From JAUMWX01 sp023394215 (GTDB taxonomy: Bacteria; Bacillota; Clostridia; Tissierellales; Peptoniphilaceae): a stretch of DNA of 64,000 nt. A program made the position numbers and the translations under genes. The notes under the pieces are model-generated. The model did not search any database. It was given only the letters and a program-made list of their open reading frames with translations, and was not told the DNA's origin. This document shows, piece by piece, positions 33,270 to 43,300 of the stretch (position 1 is its first letter; every line of letters begins with the position of its first letter). The stretch lies in the NCBI GenBank assembly GCA_050313995.1, contig JBNPMM010000001.1; one strand, 5' to 3'.

Positions 33270-34331
33270 TTACTCAAAAATTACTTTGTTATACCTGTCT
33301 TCGCCCATCTTCCTGATTTTTTTAATTTCGCCTGCCTTCAAGCTCACAAAAGGCTTGATATAAAGAGTTAATCCTTCCTTTCTCCAGCTTGCAACAAGTC
33401 TTCCGTTTAACATTAAGCTTGGCTTTACTATACCCGTAAGCGTATAAAGATCTCTAATATTTTCAGCACTAAAAAACAAACTTTCCCTCTTTTCAAAAGC
33501 GAGTAGAAGGGCATCAAATCCTGCTATAAAAATGACCTCCGGTATCTTATTCAAAAAATCCAAATCTCCCAAATAATACCTTGTTTTTCCGTCAACCCTA
33601 ACTGTTTTTAAGTCTAATTCTCCCATCCAAGCTTCTATTGTAGATTTTTTTTCCTTAAAATAATATCTTGCATCTGCCAAAGACACCGGACCAAAGCCCG
33701 AAAAATATCTTCTTGCAATTTCGATTTCAGCACTTTCCTTATCTATAGGTTTATATTCTTCTAAAAGCCCAAATCTCCTACGTCCATATTCCTGAAATAT
33801 AAGTCCCTCTGAAACAAGACTTGCTATTATGCCACCCCAAGCATTAAAAAGCGACTTTTCTTTATCCTCATTAAGTCCTGCTTCCCTACAAATTCGCTTA
33901 AGCTCCTCTCTATCCTTGTTGCCGTTTTTAAGGCTGTCAAGTATAACATCACCATAATACTTCTTTTCTCTAAGCGAAATTTTACCGTCTCTATTTTGAA
34001 TACTCATACTCGGTTTAAAATAATTCCTTCCCTCATAAAGGTAAAGTCCTATCTCTTCCTTCAAATAAGCATGTACCGTTCCTCTAATTGACCACTGCCT
34101 TACCAAGTCCTTGCTCCAATCTCCTGAGAAATCTTTTTCGCTTAATCTGCTCCTAAAAGCCTCATCCGCATAAGTTTGAAACTGAGCCTGCACACCATTT
34201 TGACTGCGACAAATCTTATCCACCGAAACAGGCTCAACAAGTCCCATTTTCTTCAATACGATAGCCTTCCATTCATCTATTCCAATGTTATCAGGTGATA
34301 AATACATATCTGTCTCATCCTTCATCATCAC
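33270..34331 (-). CDS. Winged-helix protein of the AlkZ-like (HTH_42) family
   Basis: A 353-aa member of the winged-helix DNA-binding family that includes the DNA glycosylases AlkZ and YcaQ. These unhook interstrand crosslinks or excise alkylated bases. The QxQ catalytic motif of AlkZ appears as Gln48-Ala-Gln50 in NGVQAQFQ. RQWSIRGTVHAYLKEE and PVSLADARYYF further along fit the tandem winged-helix fold. It starts 15 nt after the ClC gene stop and is probably cotranscribed. The enzymatic activity is inferred from the motif; many family members are untested. Confidence 0.78.
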   Translation of the reverse strand: MMMKDETDMYLSPDNIGIDEWKAIVLKKMGLVEPVSVDKICRSQNGVQAQFQTYADEAFRSRLSEKDFSGDWSKDLVRQWSIRGTVHAYLKEEIGLYLYEGRNYFKPSMSIQNRDGKISLREKKYYGDVILDSLKNGNKDREELKRICREAGLNEDKEKSLFNAWGGIIASLVSEGLIFQEYGRRRFGLLEEYKPIDKESAEIEIARRYFSGFGPVSLADARYYFKEKKSTIEAWMGELDLKTVRVDGKTRYYLGDLDFLNKIPEVIFIAGFDALLLAFEKRESLFFSAENIRDLYTLTGIVKPSLMLNGRLVASWRKEGLTLYIKPFVSLKAGEIKKIRKMGEDRYNKVIFE

Positions 34332-34346
34332 TAAATTATTAATAAG

Positions 34347-35642
34347 TTACTTCTTTTCAAGCATCATCTCAAGCAAAACTTCATAAACCGGCTTTATTTT
34401 TAGACTCTCAATAAGCAAATATGAAATCATAACACCCAAGCCTAAAGGCAAAAAGTACGTGAATGCTCCCGTCATTTCAATAATCAAGAGCATTGCCGTA
34501 ATAGGACTTCTAACTATTGCGGAAAAATTTGCCGCCATAGCAATTAAGGAAAATATAAGTATGTATTCTTGCCCGAAAATCCCCATAGAAACCATTGCAC
34601 TTGCAAATATATTACCTATTAAGGATCCAAGCACAAGCATTGGTAAAAATATCCCTCCGGGCATACCTGAACAAAATGCCAACAGCAAAAGCAAAAATTT
34701 TGTGAACAACAAGAATATTTGCCTATCAATACCTATATTTCCTTCCAGCGGAAGAAATATAAAATGCTCTCCCGAGCCGAACAAATCAGGAACAAAGATT
34801 ACTACAATTGCCGTAACAAGAAACGGAATCATCACTTTTGCATATAAGGGCAACTTTAACTTTTCATATAATCTTTTAACGTAATATATCCCTTTTATAA
34901 AATATTGAGCCAAAAAGCCCACTATCAGCGCCAATAAAATAATAAAATGATACTTTTCCATCGGAATATCCACAAGTCTTCCTACATTTATAACAGGAGA
35001 TGCCCCGAAAAACACACCCGATACATAGTCAGCCAAATATGCCGATGCCGCAGCTATAAGAAATATATACTTATCAAATTTTTGATGCAATTCTTCAAGA
35101 ACGAAAACAAGTCCTGATAGAGGAGCATTAAAGGCGGCCGATAAACCGGCTGCAGCACCTGCGGTAATAAAAAGTTTCTTATCATTTTCGTCTTTTTGCA
35201 AACTGTCAGCTACCGCCTGCCCCAAGGTCGCCCCCATTTGTACGGATGGACCTTCACGACCTACGGTTAACCCTGAACCTAAGCCAATCAATCCTCCAAT
35301 AAACTTAAATAAAAGTACAGGCTTCCACTTAACATCCATAATCCCCTTGAGTTGCCCTGAAACTTGAGGAATGCCGGACCCTCCAATTTTAGGCTCTTTC
35401 TGTGTCAATTTACCCACAATAAAAGCAAGAAGTCCTATAACAAACAATACTAAAATAAAATTTAATACAGAGCCCCTTGCCTCCGCATAAAATCCGATCA
35501 TTTTCCCCTGCAACAAAGTAACAATTTTTCTGTAAAGAGAAATTAAAACGCCGACCAAACCGCCTATAAAAACTCCATAGCCCGTAAGAATCAACAACCT
35601 TTTAACATTAACTTTCTCTTTTAATATATGTAAATCATTCAT
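34347..35642 (-). CDS. ClC-family H+/Cl- exchanger
   Basis: A chloride transporter of about 431 aa without CBS domains. GGSGIPQ is the selectivity motif, GREGPSVQMGA has the gating glutamate, and FVLEELHQKF holds the second, proton glutamate of exchangers. SGMPGGIFLPMLVLG is the third ion-path motif. The start MNDLHILKEK at 35642 follows GGAGG with 5-nt spacing. That ribosome binding site is part of an 11-bp hairpin stem, so translation may be controlled. An upstream in-frame ATG lies in the hairpin loop and is not preferred. Confidence 0.9.
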   Translation of the reverse strand: MNDLHILKEKVNVKRLLILTGYGVFIGGLVGVLISLYRKIVTLLQGKMIGFYAEARGSVLNFILVLFVIGLLAFIVGKLTQKEPKIGGSGIPQVSGQLKGIMDVKWKPVLLFKFIGGLIGLGSGLTVGREGPSVQMGATLGQAVADSLQKDENDKKLFITAGAAAGLSAAFNAPLSGLVFVLEELHQKFDKYIFLIAAASAYLADYVSGVFFGASPVINVGRLVDIPMEKYHFIILLALIVGFLAQYFIKGIYYVKRLYEKLKLPLYAKVMIPFLVTAIVVIFVPDLFGSGEHFIFLPLEGNIGIDRQIFLLFTKFLLLLLAFCSGMPGGIFLPMLVLGSLIGNIFASAMVSMGIFGQEYILIFSLIAMAANFSAIVRSPITAMLLIIEMTGAFTYFLPLGLGVMISYLLIESLKIKPVYEVLLEMMLEKK

Positions 35643-35645
35643 AAA

Positions 35646-35679
35646 AACCTCCGGTAAAATCATTATACTACCGGAGGTT
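35646..35679 (-). promoter_or_regulatory. Hairpin that sequesters the ClC gene ribosome binding site
   Basis: A perfect 11-bp inverted repeat, AACCTCCGGTA (35646-35656) and TACCGGAGGTT (35669-35679), around 12 nt. On the minus strand the 3' arm contains the GGAGG used by the ClC gene and is followed directly by TTTT and the ATG. It could act as a translational switch, as a terminator of the DUF1801 gene, or both. Confidence 0.65.
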
Positions 35680-35711
35680 AAAAATTTAAAATATTACAAT
35701 AATTCTTACAA

Positions 35712-36053
35712 TCACACTCTTTCCTTACACCAAAGGGCAAGCTTTCTGATTAGGTTCAAAGGCAACTCTCTCTTATGATCTATTTGAAAACCTCCCTTTG
35801 AATACTTATATCCTCCTGCCCTTATCTCATCCTTAAAGGCTTCTACGCCTGCCGGAGACGGAAATATGCCTATATGATTCTTAAAAGCTGCAAAATGAAT
35901 AAGATTTTTTTCAGCCTTGTAAGTAGGCATTCCGTAAGATATCTTTTCTTCCGCCTCACACAAAATCTCTTTTAAAATCTGCCTAATAGTCTGCAAGCGA
36001 TCTTGTATTTCCTCCGGATAGGATAAAATATACCAGTCTACCTCATTGCTCAT
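35712..36053 (-). CDS. DUF1801 / YdhG-like protein
   Basis: A 113-aa protein of the DUF1801 family, related to frataxin-like YdhG iron chaperones of Bacillus. VDWYILSYPEEIQDRLQTIR opens it, EEKISYGMPTYKAEKNLIHFAAFKNHIGIFP is spread over the middle, and the PLNLIRKLALWC helix closes it. Its start codon overlaps the stop of the upstream membrane protein gene by 1 nt. The role in iron handling is a family hint only. Confidence 0.8.
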   Translation of the reverse strand: MSNEVDWYILSYPEEIQDRLQTIRQILKEILCEAEEKISYGMPTYKAEKNLIHFAAFKNHIGIFPSPAGVEAFKDEIRAGGYKYSKGGFQIDHKRELPLNLIRKLALWCKERV

Positions 36054-36439
36054 TATCTACCCTCTTTATTTTTTAACTTATATTTATAATTTACTATGAG
36101 TATTATGCTTAATAAACCTAATATAAATATCAAGAAAAATATGATGCTTATAAACATATATCTGCTGTTTATATCGGTATAAATCAAAAAATACACAATA
36201 TTAAGCAAAACTGCAAAACTACTTGTCAATAAACTAATGCTCCTAAGTTGATTTATATATTGATTGAAATTAAGTTCATCCCTCTTTTTATGTCCGGCAA
36301 TAATAGTAAAATCTTTATTTTTAATACTATTTTCAAAAATAAAAAACATAAATATAGATACTATAGATGCAAATAAAACTGAAATCATTACACCAATAGG
36401 GCTACTTAATCTTTTGAAAGATAGAATTAAATGAAGCAC
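36053..36439 (-). CDS. Small membrane protein, DUF3784-like
   Basis: A 128-aa protein with three hydrophobic helices (about 17-35, 70-88, 95-116). The segment FTIIAGHKKRDELNFN between helices one and two resembles the IAGYN motif of DUF3784 proteins. The first codon would be GTG at 36439 with a weak ribosome binding site; an ATG at residue 18 (MISVLFAS) is an alternative start. It overlaps the next gene by 1 nt, which suggests coupling. Function unknown. Confidence 0.6.
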   Translation of the reverse strand: MLHLILSFKRLSSPIGVMISVLFASIVSIFMFFIFENSIKNKDFTIIAGHKKRDELNFNQYINQLRSISLLTSSFAVLLNIVYFLIYTDINSRYMFISIIFFLIFILGLLSIILIVNYKYKLKNKEGR

Positions 36440-36460
36440 TTCATTGCTTAAGAAAAAATA

Positions 36461-36949
36461 TCAAATTTCCACAATAAAAATCTCATTTCCGTGTTGACTT
36501 ATCAAGTCTAATAAATCCGTGGATTTCATCCAAACTGTAGCTGTGTTATCATTAGGATGGCAACCTATTAATCCCTCTCCTTCTAAAAAACTTTTGTCTA
36601 TATAGAAAATGATTTTATTGTCAGCATTGTTTAATAAACCCAAAGGGGTAACCGAACCCGCTTCCAGTTTCATTAAAGAAAACAAATCATCAACGGATGC
36701 AAAGGATAAGGGGCGAGTTCTGTTTTTATTTCTAAATTTTTTTAGATCAACTCTCTTATCTCCCTTAACCGTAATGAGATAATATTTACTTTTCTTATCA
36801 TCTCTCACAAAAAGATTCTTAGCTTCGCACTCCGGATATAGTAATTTTAAATCTTTTAATTCACTCATATTAAATGCAGCTTCATGTTCTGTTATCTCAT
36901 AAGAGATGCCTTTAATGTTTAAAAATTCATATACTTCTCTTTTGTTCAT
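36461..36949 (-). CDS. ProX/YbaK-type aminoacyl-tRNA deacylase
   Basis: A 162-aa single-domain protein of the prolyl-tRNA-synthetase-associated (ProXp-ala, PrdX) family, which hydrolyses Ala-tRNA(Pro) in trans. EHEAAFNMSEL, CEAKNLFVRDDK and the KYYLITVKGDKRVDLK strand with the conserved lysine are present, followed by GSVTPLGLLN and IGCHPNDNTATVW. All fit a functional deacylase. It stands after the cstR-like gene region on the same strand. Confidence 0.88.
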   Translation of the reverse strand: MNKREVYEFLNIKGISYEITEHEAAFNMSELKDLKLLYPECEAKNLFVRDDKKSKYYLITVKGDKRVDLKKFRNKNRTRPLSFASVDDLFSLMKLEAGSVTPLGLLNNADNKIIFYIDKSFLEGEGLIGCHPNDNTATVWMKSTDLLDLISQHGNEIFIVEI

Positions 36950-36997
36950 TATTCCTTCGGTATCTCCAAAATTTCTAAAAATAACTTTACCTATATT

Positions 36998-37258
36998 TTA
37001 CCTTTTTATAATGAGATTAATAGCCTTTTCCATTTTTTCAGCCTGTTTACAAGGGTCTGAATCCGGATTTTCAAAACAATTTTTAAAATTTTCAGCAACT
37101 ATCATGCCCATAATACTGTCAATACTTGATCTTACCGCACTAAGCTGCATTATAATATCAGAACATTCCTTTCTTTCCTCAATCATCTTTTGGATTCCCC
37201 GCATTTGCCCCTCTGCACGCTTAAGTCGATTTAATACTTTAGAGTCGCATGTTGTCAT
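36998..37258 (-). CDS. cstR: CstR-like persulfide-sensing repressor (CsoR/FrmR superfamily)
   Basis: An 86-aa all-helical repressor. Two thiols match the CstR pair: Cys32 in KECSDI and Cys61 in NFKNCF, 29 residues apart. The copper sensor CsoR has a histidine four residues before the second Cys; here it is Asn57, so copper sensing is unlikely and persulfide sensing is favoured. The neighbours agree: it is the last gene of an operon with a CoA-disulfide reductase-rhodanese and a rhodanese. Its start overlaps the reductase stop. A perfect CsoR/CstR-type palindrome lies over the operon promoter. Confidence 0.82.
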   Translation of the reverse strand: MTTCDSKVLNRLKRAEGQMRGIQKMIEERKECSDIIMQLSAVRSSIDSIMGMIVAENFKNCFENPDSDPCKQAEKMEKAINLIIKR

Positions 37259-38904
37259 TATTCAAGCTCCTCGCCTCTAACTGCCTTATATATAGAAAAG
37301 GCCCCATCAAGATTTACAACATTAAAGCCGTTTTGCTTTAAAATCCTCTCTCCTATATAACTTCTCAAACCGCTGTGACAACTGATTATATATTCCTTAT
37401 TTTTATCAAGCTCGGATAGACGTGTACGAAGTTGATTTAGAGGAATATTAACAGACTTCTTAAATTTTCCAGCCTTTAATTCGCCAACTTCTCTCACATC
37501 TAAAAATACCTTACCCTTAGCCAATTCATCATTAAGCTCATACCACTGAATATTATCACTCAAACCTTCTATTATATTTAAGGCTGCATAACCTATCATA
37601 TTTACCGGATCTTTTGCCGAACCGAAAGGCGGCGCATAAGTAAATTCAAGTTCCGGAAGATCAAATACAGTTAGTCCCCCCTTTATAGCCGTTGATAAAA
37701 TATCAATACGCTTGTCAACTCCCTTGGCTCCAACAGCCTGAGCCCCATAAATTTCTCCTGTTTTAGGGTTAAATATTAACTTCAATACGATATCTGTTGC
37801 TCCCGGATAATATCCCGCATGGTCCTTACCGCTTGTATGAACTACTGAAATATCAAGTCCTTCCTGCCTTGCCCCTCTTTCGCTCAAACCGGTTGATGCT
37901 GCTGCAAGACCAAAAACTCTGACAATAGCCGTACCTATACTTCCCTTATTTTTTCTATTTAAGCCTGCAATAACATCTGCAACCTGTCTACCTTGACGAT
38001 TTGCAGGCGATGCAAGAGAAATGAAAGCATCTTTGCCGGTTATTTGTTGCTTAACAATGATAGCATCTCCTACAGCATAGATATCCTTTTGACTTGTTTC
38101 ATAGTTTTCATCAACCAAAATTCCACCCCTAAGCCCAAGCTCAAGACCTGCACCTTCTGCCAAACTGTTTTCAGGCTGTACTCCGACTGATAATATGGTA
38201 AGATCCGATTCAAGCTCCATTCCATTTTCAAGTACGACAAGCCTACCCTTGTCTTTAAACTCAACAGCTGACTGCGAAGTTATCACAGCTATACCATTTT
38301 TAGAAAGCTCATTTTTTATAAATGCCGCCATTTCTTCATCAAGAGGAGGCAAAACATGAGGCGCTTTCTCTACTATAGTCACATCAAGTCCCCTCTTTTT
38401 AAGATTTTCAGCCATTTCCAGGCCTATAAATCCTGCACCTATTACAATAGCCTTCTTGGGATTTTCATTATTGATACTACCCATAATCCTATCCAAATCC
38501 GGTACATTTCTCAAACTAAAAACATTTTTTGCTTCATCCAAGCCCTTTATAGGTGGTATAAAAGGCTTAGCTCCGGGTGATAAAATCAATTTATCATAGT
38601 TCTCTTCTCTTATACCATCAGCATTTTTTACTGTAACCGTCTTTTGCTTAGGATTTATTCCTATAACATCATGAAAAGGCCTTACATCCAAATTAAAGCG
38701 AGCCTTTAAACTCTCAGGAGTCTGAACCAAAAGGCTCTCTCTTTTAGCTATCTCTCCGGATACATAATAAGGTAGCCCGCAATTTGCGAATGATACAAAA
38801 GGCCCTTTTTCAAAAATAACAATCTGTGCATCTTCCATCAATCTGCGAAGCCTTGTTGCAGCTGACATACCGCCGGCAACTCCACCAACAATAACAATTT
38901 TCAT
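37258..38904 (-). CDS. CoA-disulfide/CoA-persulfide reductase with C-terminal rhodanese domain
   Basis: A 548-aa fusion. Residues 1-445 are a pyridine nucleotide-disulfide oxidoreductase with the FAD motif GGVAGGMSAATRLRRL and the single active-site cysteine in VSFANCGLPYYVSG, as in CoADR. Residues 455-548 are a rhodanese domain with the active Cys in ISCHSGLRSY. Enterococcal CoAPR has this architecture and reduces CoA-persulfide under CstR control. It lies 4 nt after the rhodanese gene stop. Together the proteins should detoxify or recycle reactive sulfur. Confidence 0.9.
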   Translation of the reverse strand: MKIVIVGGVAGGMSAATRLRRLMEDAQIVIFEKGPFVSFANCGLPYYVSGEIAKRESLLVQTPESLKARFNLDVRPFHDVIGINPKQKTVTVKNADGIREENYDKLILSPGAKPFIPPIKGLDEAKNVFSLRNVPDLDRIMGSINNENPKKAIVIGAGFIGLEMAENLKKRGLDVTIVEKAPHVLPPLDEEMAAFIKNELSKNGIAVITSQSAVEFKDKGRLVVLENGMELESDLTILSVGVQPENSLAEGAGLELGLRGGILVDENYETSQKDIYAVGDAIIVKQQITGKDAFISLASPANRQGRQVADVIAGLNRKNKGSIGTAIVRVFGLAAASTGLSERGARQEGLDISVVHTSGKDHAGYYPGATDIVLKLIFNPKTGEIYGAQAVGAKGVDKRIDILSTAIKGGLTVFDLPELEFTYAPPFGSAKDPVNMIGYAALNIIEGLSDNIQWYELNDELAKGKVFLDVREVGELKAGKFKKSVNIPLNQLRTRLSELDKNKEYIISCHSGLRSYIGERILKQNGFNVVNLDGAFSIYKAVRGEELE

Positions 38905-38908
38905 TACC

Positions 38909-39220
38909 TTACCCCCTTACCCTTTTACCTGTCCACATATTCATACCGCCATCGACATTAAATGCCTTATAGCCCTTTTGAATTAAAAATTTCGTTGCCC
39001 TGCTGCTCCTCATACCGGACTGACAAATCACATAAATTTCCTCATCTGTCCCCTCATCAAAATTTTCTATCTTGTCCAAGGGGAAATTTTTAGCTTCTTT
39101 TATATGCCCATCCTTAAATTCTTCCGGTGTACGAACATCTATAAGCCTTATTTTACCCTTTAATTTTTCTTCCAAGTCTCTTACTGAAATACTTGGAATT
39201 CTCTTAAAAAAACTAAACAT
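38909..39220 (-). CDS. Single-domain rhodanese
   Basis: A 103-aa sulfurtransferase, first gene of the persulfide operon. RLIDVRTPEEFKDGHIKEA and the active-site loop VICQSGMRSSRA are intact. It probably moves sulfane sulfur between low-molecular-weight thiols and the reductase. AAGGAG precedes the start, and the operator-promoter lies about 33 nt upstream. Confidence 0.9.
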   Translation of the reverse strand: MFSFFKRIPSISVRDLEEKLKGKIRLIDVRTPEEFKDGHIKEAKNFPLDKIENFDEGTDEEIYVICQSGMRSSRATKFLIQKGYKAFNVDGGMNMWTGKRVRG

Positions 39221-39252
39221 AATCCCATCTCCTTATCATATAATTATAAGAT

Positions 39253-39302
39253 TAATATACCCCTATGGGTATATTATAATCACATTTATTCTAATTTTTC
39301 AA
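39253..39302 (-). promoter_or_regulatory. Promoter and CstR/CsoR-type operator of the persulfide operon
   Basis: A perfect 10-bp inverted repeat, TAATATACCC (39253-39262) and GGGTATATTA (39267-39276), around CTAT. This matches the ACCC-N4-GGGT core of CsoR-superfamily operators. On the minus strand TTGAAA (39302-39297) and TATAAT (39278-39273) are spaced by 18 nt, with the operator overlapping the -10 and start point, as expected for repression. Confidence 0.85.
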
Positions 39303-39378
39303 TATATGATATAAAGATTATCTGATATTCATCGATTTCAGCCCGAACTTTTCTCCTCTCCTGCTTATTGGACTTAGC

Positions 39379-40122
39379 CTAAAAATTTTCCTTTATAAAC
39401 ATATATTCTCTGTTGTTTGACATTGCATCGGAAAATTTATATCCCATAAACTCAAATTTTTTTATATCTTCTACATTTTCTATCTTATTTTCAGCCATAA
39501 ATCTTACCATTTGTCCTCTTGCCATTTTTGCATATGTGCCCTTTTGGGCTAATTTAGCATCTGACAGTTCATAGAAATTACAGGTTATAAAAACATCCTC
39601 TTTTTTTAAATATTTTTCTACGCATTTTGAATATTCTTTAGACGCCAAATTTATAATTATCTTGGAATCGTCCAGTATTTCCTTATATATCATATCTTTC
39701 CAAAAATCATATAAATTTGAAAACTTATCCATATCTATCCTTGATTTCATTTCCAATCTATATTGCCTGATACCATCTAAGGGTTTCAATACACCATAAA
39801 GTCCGGATAAAATTCTTAAATTTTTTTGCAAATACTCTATTGCTTCATCGGACATGGAAGATACTGACATATATTGATATTGTATACCCTCATAGGAAAA
39901 TATAGCAGGAGTAAGACCTTCTCTTAGATTCATATTTTTGAATCTCTCAATATTTTCCATTGTAATAGCATCATTTACTTTCCATATTTTTTTTGCATCT
40001 TCATAAGATAAATGCCTTATATACTTTGCTATTTTTTCACTATATTTTTCAAAAACAGGTAAATCAAGGCATTCCAAAATACCCTTTTTCATCTTTTTTG
40101 CCGGAGATATGATAATTTTCAT
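39379..40122 (-). CDS. yaaA: Peroxide stress protein YaaA (DUF328)
   Basis: YaaA, about 247 aa from MKIIISPAKKMKKG at 40122, which is the usual family start. The in-frame ATG three codons upstream is less likely. In E. coli the family limits iron-driven damage after peroxide stress and can bind DNA. The conserved block LSGLYGVLKPLDGIRQYRLEM and a later INLASKEYSK are intact. It stands alone, downstream of the protease terminator. Confidence 0.93.
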   Translation of the reverse strand: MKIIISPAKKMKKGILECLDLPVFEKYSEKIAKYIRHLSYEDAKKIWKVNDAITMENIERFKNMNLREGLTPAIFSYEGIQYQYMSVSSMSDEAIEYLQKNLRILSGLYGVLKPLDGIRQYRLEMKSRIDMDKFSNLYDFWKDMIYKEILDDSKIIINLASKEYSKCVEKYLKKEDVFITCNFYELSDAKLAQKGTYAKMARGQMVRFMAENKIENVEDIKKFEFMGYKFSDAMSNNREYMFIKENF

Positions 40123-40227
40123 TTTATACACCCTTTAAAATCAAACTAAAAATTCTACATAATATAATACCTTTTTATTGATAAACATAAATATTATTAA
40201 AGTTTTTACCACACCCTAATTATATCA

Positions 40228-40266
40228 AAAAAACCGACTTACTCCTTAAGAGTTTGCCGGTTTTTT
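40228..40266 (-). terminator. Terminator of the protease operon
   Basis: Arms AAAAAACCGAC (40228-40238) and GCCGGTTTTTT (40256-40266) with one G-U pair, about 45 nt after the protease stop. U-tracts on both strands make it usable in either direction. Confidence 0.85.
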
Positions 40267-40309
40267 CTTTAATACAATTTTGTAAGAACACTAATTATTA
40301 ACACTGTTC

Positions 40310-43300
40310 TTATTCGAATTTTTTTCTTCCTATTGGTAACAATGAGAAAATTACAATTCCAATACCTACTATAAGTATCGCAACAAAAATTGATAGCTTG
40401 CCTAATCCCGAAGATTTTTCCTTATCTTGAGCTTGTAAAGCATCCTCATCACTACCTGAGACTGTTCCTAAGTCCTTAGTTTTTTCTTCTTCCGCCTGTG
40501 TAGAGTCGGTCTTTTCCAATAATCCATTTTTATTTTTCAAACTATCTTCCTTCTTGTTCAGCAAAATTGAACTTGCAGATGCACTCTTATTTGTAACAAA
40601 ACTTTGGTACTCTAAGCTGACATCTCCACCCTCTTGAAGGTTTGTTGATAGACTTTCCCGTCCCCTCTTTTCGATATTATCAGAAACTTCGCCTTGTGCT
40701 TGTGAAGAAGCTCCTCCCGGCTGTTCTTTTTGTGAATTTGGCGAATTACCGTTCGGCTTTTCTTCCTGCGGTTTGTTATTTGGATCTTCTTCATTATTTT
40801 TTTCATCTTTTCTCTTTAAGATCTGTCCATCACTTCTTACCACATCATGCCAAATCCCCTCTACAACACCGGCAACATCGGTATATACTTTAACATGCTC
40901 ATTACCGTTACCTACGAATGCTGATTCTTCTACCTTTTTAATGTAGTCCGGTAAAGTTATCTCTTTTAACTTATTCTCAGCAAAAACATAATCCGATAAT
41001 ACACTTAAGCCATTCATTTCATCTCTTACCGTTCTCTTTGTCTCAAAATCTACTTTTTCAAGCAAGTTGCTTCTAAAGGCTCCTTCTCCGATCTCTTCCA
41101 AAGCACCCGGCAAATATAGGGATCTTAACTTATTATTTTTAAATGCCTCCTTTCCTATATGTCCCGTATACTTTCCAAGTTCTAAGACTTCTATATGATT
41201 GCTCTCAAAGGCTCTCGGTCCGATGGCATGGGTAAGTTCCGGTAATATTACTTGCTTAATAGCATTATCCTTAAATGCATATTCCTCAATCGTTCTAAGG
41301 CTTGCCCTATTAATATCCTCCAAATTCCAAGCAAAGGATTCCAAGCCGGTCCCCATAAAAGCACCTGATTTAATTGTTCTCAATTTATCTGCCAGCACCA
41401 CCTTTTTAAGAGATTTTCCCCAGAATGCAAGTTCTCCTACTTCCGTCATAGCCTTTTCACCATCAGCACCTACCGGAAGAGTTATATTTTCATCACTTCC
41501 CATATAACGAAGCAGCTTTCTATTACGAATAATAAATTTTTCACCTTGCCATGTTTCGATTGCAACATTTCCGGCTGATTTCTTATTGACCTTAACCTCA
41601 ATCTGTTCACCAAAAATACCTTTTTCAACCTTAATCACAAAGTAACCATCTTCATTTGTAGTTGTTTCATAAACCCTGCCCCCGATTTCCAATTCAATCT
41701 TGGCATTTGGCATAGCAAATCCGACAACTTCCTTATCTTCCTTTAGGATAGGCATACGGAATCTTGGCAATCTCGGATATACATAAAATGTCAAAGGATT
41801 ATCTTTTTTTAGGGTCATGTTAACCGGTGCATCCGTACTTGTATAGATTTGCCCCTCATGCGTAAAATCATAAGGCCCTACACTTACAGTATCTCCAATT
41901 TTATAAAAAATATCAGGATCCATATCTCTCTTGATACTTTTTGGATTTTTAGGTCCATATTTCAATCCGATTTTAAGTATATTTTCATGGTCTCTTGCAT
42001 CAACCATATTAAGGGTTACAAGGGCCGGATTAATCAGATATTCTCCATCTTTAGACTTTAATTTTGTATTTATATTCGTGTAAATTAACGCATAGGTGAA
42101 GGAGGCACTCTTAGAATAGCCAAAGGCTCTATCTTCGATTTTTTCTAAAACAGGGGCTTCAAGAGTCACTTCCTTACTTCCTTGAAAAGCATATTGCTTA
42201 ACCTCTAAAAGCCCTTCTCCACCGGTAACATTGATTGGAGCTCCGGCATCCTCAAAGGTGGATTTTTCCAAAATTTTAATCTGAGGCGGAATGTTAACCT
42301 TAAGGCTCTTATCTTCGATTCCACTCTTCCATTGTCCTTTGAAGGCACTCTCACCTATCTTTTTCAGTGTATTCGGAAGCTTTATTTCACCAAGATTATT
42401 GTTGATAAAAGCATCCTTTCCTATAGTTTCCACCCCTTCAGGAATAACAAGCTTTCTAAGCTTTACCTCTATTGCCTTTCCTGTATTATCAAAGGCTCTC
42501 TCTCCTATATGCTTTACTGCAATACCGTTAATTTCTTTCGGAATAATCAAGTTTGTCTTTGTTCCGGTATAACCCTTAATAGTTCCCGTAGCCTCATCAA
42601 AAATAAAAGCTCCCTCTTGTTCCGGTACAATAAAACCTACATCAGGATTGGAACCATTTTCTTGAATTGGATCTTGCGGATTTTCTAAAGCATCCGGCAT
42701 ATACATCCACTCCGTTTTAATTGCAAAGCCGCCATGTGCAGGTAAGGCATTTGTTGCTGTAAAAGCTCCATCATAAACAAAAGATTTTGCCTTAGCTTCT
42801 TCAGAGGCCTTCAAGTCATAATATAAACCCGCACTTTCCTCTAAGTTCTTTTCATATCTTGTAGCTATAAAAATCGGCTTATCTCTTTGAATATTAAATT
42901 CCGTAAAGTCAACGGTATTCCACCCGTTCAGAACAACATTCTCTATTTCTCTGAATGGGGCCAATTCTCTTAATCTACCCTCTTCATCGTAACCTAATAC
43001 GGCAACTTGTATATGCTTACCCCCGTAATATTTATTATTAACCAGAAATAGAGAGGCATTTTTTAATATTCCTCCTCTGTAAGGGGATTGGAAAGCAACC
43101 GCACTTCCCTTCATGCTTCCTACAAAATGAATTGTCTGATAGCTTCCCTCAGTCTCTTCAATCACAAATCCGTAATCAGACTGGTGATTTTGGCTTGCTT
43201 TGTTCCTTTCCAAAACAATTTTTCCAAGTGTATTTACGCCTTCCGCTAAATCTATAGGTATTTCTTTAGAAACATATCCTTCCTTGTACAATCGCAAAGT

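Noticed and set aside
36998..37258. Copper-sensing CsoR
   Set aside because: The histidine of the CsoR copper site is Asn57 here, and neighbours are sulfur-transfer genes, not copper ATPases.
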